From Nocardia miyunensis NBRC 108239 (GTDB taxonomy: Bacteria > Actinomycetota > Actinomycetes > Mycobacteriales > Mycobacteriaceae), in NCBI RefSeq assembly GCF_001613065.1, contig NZ_BDBQ01000060.1, forward strand, positions 42,748 to 106,747: 64,000 nt of DNA. Reading direction: 5' to 3'. Position numbers and translations under genes: made by a program. Under the pieces are notes generated by a model that saw only the letters and a program-made list of their open reading frames with translations, did not search any database and had not been told where the DNA came from. This document shows, in pieces, positions 52,944 to 64,000 of this stretch. Positions within the stretch are counted from its first letter, which is position 1; every line of letters starts with the position of its first letter.

Positions 52944-53537
52944 TTACTGCGGTGGGAAATTCACATCAATGCGCTCGAGCAGCACCCGCGCGGCACGCAG
53001 CACATGAGCGGCAACCGCGTCCGGATCGGCTCCGGCCAGCGGATCTCGCTGATGCACCGTGCGCAACAGGCCGATGCCCAGCAACCACGCGAGCAGCAGA
53101 TCCGCGCGCAACTCGGCGTCGGGTGCGTCGGTGAGGGTGGACAGCGCGCGCACGTATTCCTCGTCCAACTGCGCGCGAATCGCCGCGGTGCCCTCGTCGT
53201 GCCCGCTCGACCGAAGCGCGGCCTGCAGCCAATAACCCTGTGCGGTAGCTTCGTCCGGTCGCAGCATGCGCCCGAGCATGCGGGCCAGCAGCCCGTCGTC
53301 GGGGCCCTCGGCCAGGCGGCGGCCACGGTCGGTGATCGAGGCCCGGAACAACTCGTCCTTGGTGCCGAAGTAGCGGAACAGCAGCGCCTGGTTCACCCCG
53401 GCGCGCGCGGCGATATCGCGCACCGTGGCACGCTCGAATCCGCGCTCGGCGAACAACTCCTGCGCGGCGGTCAGCAGCGCAGCGCGCGTGGCGGCCGCAT
53501 CGCGCCGGCGTCCGGCCGGTGCGCTCTCCTCGGACAT
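52944..53537 (-). CDS. TetR-family regulator, candidate repressor of the P450 operon
   Basis: 197 residues. HTH: TRAALLTAAQELFAERGFER, ATVRDIAARAGVNQALLFRY; C-terminal helical domain with QLDEEYVRALSTLTDAPDAE typical of the TetR_C family. ATG 53537 follows GGGAGGATGG. It is the gene just upstream of the P450 promoter and its operator, transcribed in the same direction, so binding at 52879-52896 is the natural hypothesis. It reads after the MMPL gene with a gap of 68 bases. Confidence 0.92.
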   Translation of the reverse strand: MSEESAPAGRRRDAAATRAALLTAAQELFAERGFERATVRDIAARAGVNQALLFRYFGTKDELFRASITDRGRRLAEGPDDGLLARMLGRMLRPDEATAQGYWLQAALRSSGHDEGTAAIRAQLDEEYVRALSTLTDAPDAELRADLLLAWLLGIGLLRTVHQRDPLAGADPDAVAAHVLRAARVLLERIDVNFPPQ

Positions 53538-53605
53538 CCATCCTCCCGGTGATCGTCCCAGCAGAGTACGGGCAGCCTCGCGGGTGGAAGGTGACGCCCG
53601 CTCGC

Positions 53606-55828
53606 TCAGGGCACGGCCGAGTGGACGACCTCGCGAGTGCTCTCGCGTTCGGCCGCCGGATCGGCGGGAGGCCGGCGACGCTTGCGGGGGATCAGCCGCG
53701 GAGACCACCAGGAGAAATCGCCGAACAGCCGCATCGTCGCCGGGACCAGCAGCATGCGCAGCATGGTCGCGTCGATGAACAGGGCCGTGACCATGCCGTA
53801 CGCGATGTACTGCATCATCACCAGATCCGAGAGCGCGAACGCGCCGGTGACCACCAGCAGGATCAGGGCCGCGGCGGTGATGATCCGGCCGGTGTGCGCG
53901 ATGCCCGAGCGGACCGCGTCGATGGTGGACGCGCCCGCCCGGCGCGCCTCGACGATGCGGGCGACCAGGAATATCTGGTAGTCGGTGGACAGGCCGTAGA
54001 TCACCGAGACGATCAGCACCAGAACCAGCGCCATGATCGGCTGCGCGGTGAAATTCATTGTGCGAGAGCCGTGTCCGTCGACGAATATCCAGGTCAGCAC
54101 GCCCAGCGTGGATCCGAGGCCGAGCAGGTTGAGTACCGCGGCCTGCAACGGCAGCACGATCGAGCCGAAGGCGGCGAACATCAGGGCGGTGGTCAGGATG
54201 AAGACCAGGGCGATCATCCACGGCAGCCGGTGCAGCAGCGCGTCGACGCTGTCGCGTTGCTCGGCGGGCGTACCGCCCACCAGAACCGTTGTGCCCCTGG
54301 GCAATGGCATCGAGCGCAGATAGTCGATGGCGGGATCGGGGCGGTGCGGATCCAGCAGCACGGTGTCGGTGGTGAAGATGCCGGGATTCGAGGGCCCCTG
54401 CACCGCGGCCGGGAAAGGTGCGGCCAGACCCGGTGCGCGAGCGGCGGTTTCGAGTACGCCGGGCACGTCCCGGGTGTCGTTGGTGATCACGATCAGGGAG
54501 ATCGGTCCGGTCTGACGCAGCGGGAAGATCCGGTCGAAATGCTCCTGGGCGAGGCGGGTCTCATTGTCCGGCGGCAGGAATCGCTCACTGATGCCGCCGA
54601 AGGCGATATCGCGCACCGGCGCGATCAGCAGCACGAGGATGGCGACGATCGGAATCCCCACGGCCAGCGGCCGTCTCATCACCCATCCGGCCAGCCGCCC
54701 CCAGCGGTTGTCCGGATCCTCCGCGGTGCCGCGGGTGCGCTGGAACCGGCGGAACCCGAACAGATCGATGCCTCTGCCCAGCACCGCGAGCATGGCGGGC
54801 AGCAGGGTCACCGCGGTGAGCGCGGCCAGCGTGACGGTGATCATCGCGCCGTAGGCGAACGAGCGCAGGAACCCTTGCGGGAAAAGCAGAATCGCCGCCG
54901 ACGCGGCCACCACGATGGTCGCCGAGGACACCACCGTGCGTCCGGCGCTGGCCACCGTGCGCCGCACCGCCGGCGGAACCTCGTGCCCGTCGGCGAGTTC
55001 CTCGCGGAATCGGCTCACGATGAACAGGCCGTAGTCGATCGCCAGTCCCAGCCCGATCATCGAAACCACCGGGGAGACGAAGGAATTCACGTCGGTGACG
55101 GTGGTGATCGCCCGGATCACCCCCCACGCGCCGATCACCGTGAGCCCACCCGCGATCAGCGGCAGGGCGGCCGCGACGACGCCGCCGAAGACGAAGAACA
55201 GCAGCACCGCGACCGCGGGGATGGCGAACAGTTCCATGCGCGTCTGATCGTGCGCCATGGTGTCGTTGAGTGCCCCGGCCACCGGCTGCCCGCCCGCGAC
55301 CAGCATATCGATGCCCGGAATGTCGAACGCTCCGGCGACGTGCCGGTAGTTGCGCATCATCTCGGTGTTGTCCGCACCGCGAATGGCGATGGAGGCGAAG
55401 GCATATCGGCGATCCTCGGAGCCGAAGACATCCGGCAGCGACACCCCGGTATCGGTGCGCCAGTAGGTCCCGTTGACCTTGGCGATCTGATCCGGAAAGC
55501 GTTGCGGCAGGCTGTTCAGGCTGTTCACGACGGTCCGCGAGAACGCCGGATCGTCGATCGTGCGTCCGGGCGGCGCGTGGTAGAGCAGGAGCACATCGGC
55601 AATGTGGTTGCGCCCGAACGCCTCGTCCTTCAGGCGTGCCTCGTGGATGGACTGCGAACCGGGGTCGTCCCAGCCGTCGGCGCTGAGCCGGTCGTGCAGA
55701 TCCATCCCGTAGACGCCCAGTGCCAGCAATCCGGCCAGCAGTACCACGATCACCGTGAACCGCCGCCGAACGACCATGTCCGCCCAGCGCGTGAAATCGG
55801 CGAACAAAGGCCGTCCTCTCTGCCGCAT
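53606..55828 (-). CDS. MMPL/RND-family lipid exporter
   Basis: 740 residues, about eleven or twelve helices in two halves. MMPL signature segments: first periplasmic loop with DGWDDPGSQSIHEARLKDEA, then PVVSMIGLGLAIDYGLFIVS, AASAAILLFPQGFLRSFAYG, and in the second half LVLIVSVIYGLSTDYQIFLV with the Asp-Tyr proton-relay pair repeated in both halves. A basic Arg/Lys/Pro tail ends it. MmpL proteins export envelope lipids made by adjacent PKS/PapA systems in mycobacteria; here the gene is divergent from such a PKS, 402 bases away. ATG 55828 gives MRQRGRPLFADF. Confidence 0.94.
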   Translation of the reverse strand: MRQRGRPLFADFTRWADMVVRRRFTVIVVLLAGLLALGVYGMDLHDRLSADGWDDPGSQSIHEARLKDEAFGRNHIADVLLLYHAPPGRTIDDPAFSRTVVNSLNSLPQRFPDQIAKVNGTYWRTDTGVSLPDVFGSEDRRYAFASIAIRGADNTEMMRNYRHVAGAFDIPGIDMLVAGGQPVAGALNDTMAHDQTRMELFAIPAVAVLLFFVFGGVVAAALPLIAGGLTVIGAWGVIRAITTVTDVNSFVSPVVSMIGLGLAIDYGLFIVSRFREELADGHEVPPAVRRTVASAGRTVVSSATIVVAASAAILLFPQGFLRSFAYGAMITVTLAALTAVTLLPAMLAVLGRGIDLFGFRRFQRTRGTAEDPDNRWGRLAGWVMRRPLAVGIPIVAILVLLIAPVRDIAFGGISERFLPPDNETRLAQEHFDRIFPLRQTGPISLIVITNDTRDVPGVLETAARAPGLAAPFPAAVQGPSNPGIFTTDTVLLDPHRPDPAIDYLRSMPLPRGTTVLVGGTPAEQRDSVDALLHRLPWMIALVFILTTALMFAAFGSIVLPLQAAVLNLLGLGSTLGVLTWIFVDGHGSRTMNFTAQPIMALVLVLIVSVIYGLSTDYQIFLVARIVEARRAGASTIDAVRSGIAHTGRIITAAALILLVVTGAFALSDLVMMQYIAYGMVTALFIDATMLRMLLVPATMRLFGDFSWWSPRLIPRKRRRPPADPAAERESTREVVHSAVP

Positions 55829-56230
55829 CGAATTCCGGAAAGTGCGTGGCGGCTCGGCACGCACGCCGAGCGCCGAGGGGAGCCTATCGGTGCGGGTGCG
55901 AATTCATCGCGGGCAGCGAAATGTATTCCGAAACGACACAATGACACGCCCTCGGTATTGTGAGCGATACCGAGCGCCGCATTGTGGCCGAATCCGTTCG
56001 CGTGATACGCCTTTCGCCGGATCGCCATGCCGCTCACCAGCGACGCCTGGGCGAAGTCACAGTCCCGGGCGAGCCGTCTCCGAGGACGGCACAAAATGTG
56101 CTCGCGAGACTGTTCGTCTCATTGTCCGTCGATACACTGAGCCGGGCCTGTCAACTGTGCGGGGTGCTGAATTACACGGATCGCCGAATCGGACGGCGAT
56201 GACATATCCCGAGCTCGGGAGGAAAACTGC
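55829..56230. other. Shared promoter region of the MMPL and PKS genes
   Basis: 402 bases with no supported gene; a frame opening at 55960 (80 residues) lacks a family match and codon bias. Position suggests divergent promoters for exporter and PKS. The PKS leader has a GGGAGG site ten bases before its GTG. No long palindrome was seen. Confidence 0.5.
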
Positions 56231-62680
<6,450 letters not shown>

Positions 62681-62791
62681 ACGTCCGGCCGCGGTGAACG
62701 AACCCATCGACACAGCGTGCCGCGCACGGCCCGACCGAGCATCCGCGAGGTGGGCCGTGCGTCGGCGCGCACAGGGAAGTGAGGACACGTC

Positions 62792-64000
62792 GTGGTCGGT
62801 TTCGGTCTGATCGATGAGTGGCAACCCGCGCCCGGCCGCCTCATCAGCTGGGTGGCCTCGCCGCAGGCGCTCGAGCGGGCCGCGCGGGCGCCGGAGCATC
62901 CCGTCCCGCCCTCACATCAGCAGGAGGAGTATCTGCGCCTGGCGGATCGGCACAGCGGGGCGGATTTCCGGTATTCGGGACTGTGCGTGGTGACCGCCGA
63001 GATCCCCGCCGGGGACCTCGATCGCGAGGCGATGACCAATGCTGTCAACGCCTTCCTGCAACGCCACGACAGTTTCCATACCTGGTTCGCCATCGACCCC
63101 GGCGGGACGGTCCGGCGGCATCTGGTGCCCGCCGAGGCGATCGAATTCGTCCCGGCCGACCACGGCGAGATCTACGACTCGGAAACGATCCGCGAACACG
63201 TGGAGAAGACCACCCCGGGGCCGTTCAACTGGGACTGCTTCACCTTCGGCGCGATCGAACGCGCCGAATCCACCACCGTGTACCTGGCCGCGGACCATCT
63301 GCACACGGACGGATTCGGCCAGTACATCGCCGGTTTCGAACTTGCCATGTTGTACGTCGCGCAGGTCTGGCAGAACTCGGGCAAGCTCACCGAACCGGCC
63401 AGCTATCTGGACTACTGCGCCCGCGAGCGCGCCTACACCGAACAGCTCACCGTGAATTCGCCCGGTGTGCGGCGCTGGGGGCAGCTGCTGCGCGGCAACG
63501 ACGGCCGATTGCCTTGCTTCCCATTGGATCTGGGCAAGAGCCTGGACGGCTACAACCGCAGCGCGCACCGCACCGTCACCCTCCTGGACGCGGCCGCGGC
63601 CGAACGGTTCGACCGCGTGTGCGGCGAGCAAGGAGCCGAATTCGCCGGTGGCATCTTCGCCGCGGCGGCGCTGGCCGAACGCGAATTGACCGGCAGTGAC
63701 TACTATTTCGGCATGACGCCGATCAGCACGCGCGTCTCGGCGGCCGAGCGCTCGTCGGTGGGCTGGTACGTCAACCTGGTGCCGGTGGCCTTCCCGATCG
63801 GCCCGAAAACCCCGTTCGCCCGCATGGTCCCGATGGCCCAGCGCGCCTACGACGACGGACTGCTGCTCGCGCCCACGGCACTGCACCGGGTGCTGCGTCT
63901 GCTGCAATCGGATTCGGAGATCAAGGCCGGGCCCGGCTCGGGACATCCGATGATCTCCTACGTGGACACCCGTGAGCTGTCCGGCAGCGAGTACTTCGGC
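62792..64000 (+). CDS. PapA-like polyketide-lipid acyltransferase (runs off window)
   Basis: First 403 residues; the 3' end is outside. It belongs to the condensation/WES-like acyltransferases. The catalytic H-x-x-x-D-G motif is DHLHTDGF (His169, Asp173), and the second structural hallmark is YFGMTPISTRVSAAERSSVG followed by WYVNLVPVAFPIG, matching the PapA C-terminal half. In M. tuberculosis such enzymes (PapA1, A3, A5) transfer acyl chains from a PKS ACP onto trehalose or diols. It lies 111 bases after the PKS, which has no thioesterase, so chain release onto an alcohol by this protein is the natural model. Start GTG 62792 with GAGG nine bases upstream. Confidence 0.92.
   Translation, partial: MVGFGLIDEWQPAPGRLISWVASPQALERAARAPEHPVPPSHQQEEYLRLADRHSGADFRYSGLCVVTAEIPAGDLDREAMTNAVNAFLQRHDSFHTWFAIDPGGTVRRHLVPAEAIEFVPADHGEIYDSETIREHVEKTTPGPFNWDCFTFGAIERAESTTVYLAADHLHTDGFGQYIAGFELAMLYVAQVWQNSGKLTEPASYLDYCARERAYTEQLTVNSPGVRRWGQLLRGNDGRLPCFPLDLGKSLDGYNRSAHRTVTLLDAAAAERFDRVCGEQGAEFAGGIFAAAALAERELTGSDYYFGMTPISTRVSAAERSSVGWYVNLVPVAFPIGPKTPFARMVPMAQRAYDDGLLLAPTALHRVLRLLQSDSEIKAGPGSGHPMISYVDTRELSGSEYFG

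Noticed and set aside
53538..54221. Open frame extending the TetR gene upstream into the MMPL gene
   Set aside because: It is an out-of-frame reading of the MMPL gene, and the TetR start at 53537 has a good ribosome site and family-typical N terminus.
55960..56202. 80-residue frame between the MMPL and PKS genes
   Set aside because: No family support or codon bias, and it occupies the expected divergent promoter region.

Overview
This is a high-GC window (judged by eye at roughly 65-70%) with strong third-position G/C bias, many GTG starts and few rho-independent terminators. RbpA, an F420-type LLM oxidoreductase, a SCO6745-family protein, an MmpL exporter and a PKS/PapA pair all point to a mycolic-acid actinomycete. 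Nocardia or a close relative is the best guess. I see chromosomal content only: no insertion sequence, prophage, CRISPR array, rRNA or convincing tRNA.

Layout. 1-2.4 kb: a truncated APC/KimA-type permease, then pdxT and yebC, closed by a clear terminator. 2.4-6.8 kb: a TMEM175-type channel, a translationally coupled pair of MutS-like ATPases and a small orphan protein. 6.8-8.3 kb: a membrane-anchored esterase. 8.5-15.4 kb: a polyol uptake and catabolism locus, with a SorC regulator and four ABC transporter genes divergent from a mannitol-type dehydrogenase. 15.4-21.6 kb: small housekeeping genes (zinc-ribbon protein, Gdx/SugE exporter, macrodomain protein, RbpA, zinc-finger protein), two membrane proteins and a GT9 glycosyltransferase. 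21.6-24.2 kb: a membrane protein, a PCu(A)C copper chaperone and a Tat-exported DyP peroxidase, resembling the Streptomyces ECuC/DtpA copper pathway. 24.3-31 kb: SGNH hydrolase, GtrA protein, an AraC/VOC/short-UvrA cluster, a second VOC protein, cyclophilin and a phosphoribosyltransferase. 31-37 kb: an SDR lacking its catalytic Tyr/Lys, a small CDF transporter coupled to an XRE/MmyB regulator, a DUF457 protein and a decayed Ser/Thr kinase gene. 37-43.3 kb: LLM oxidoreductase, MHYT protein, a HypX-like fusion and a TetR/hydrolase/cupin unit with inverted-repeat operators. 43.3-51.2 kb: a gene-free stretch, an unusual sensor kinase, DHFR, an OafA-type acyltransferase and an L,D-transpeptidase.

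51.4-64 kb is the most distinctive part. A cytochrome P450 and its [3Fe-4S] ferredoxin lie behind a readable promoter and a perfect TetR-type operator. Upstream are a TetR gene and an MMPL exporter. Divergent from the exporter is a fully reducing type I PKS (KS-AT-DH-ER-KR-ACP), followed by a PapA-like acyltransferase that runs off the window. The set PKS + PapA + MmpL is the logic used by mycobacteria to make and export methyl-branched or polyketide lipids, so this is probably a polyketide-lipid locus whose product cannot be read from the sequence.
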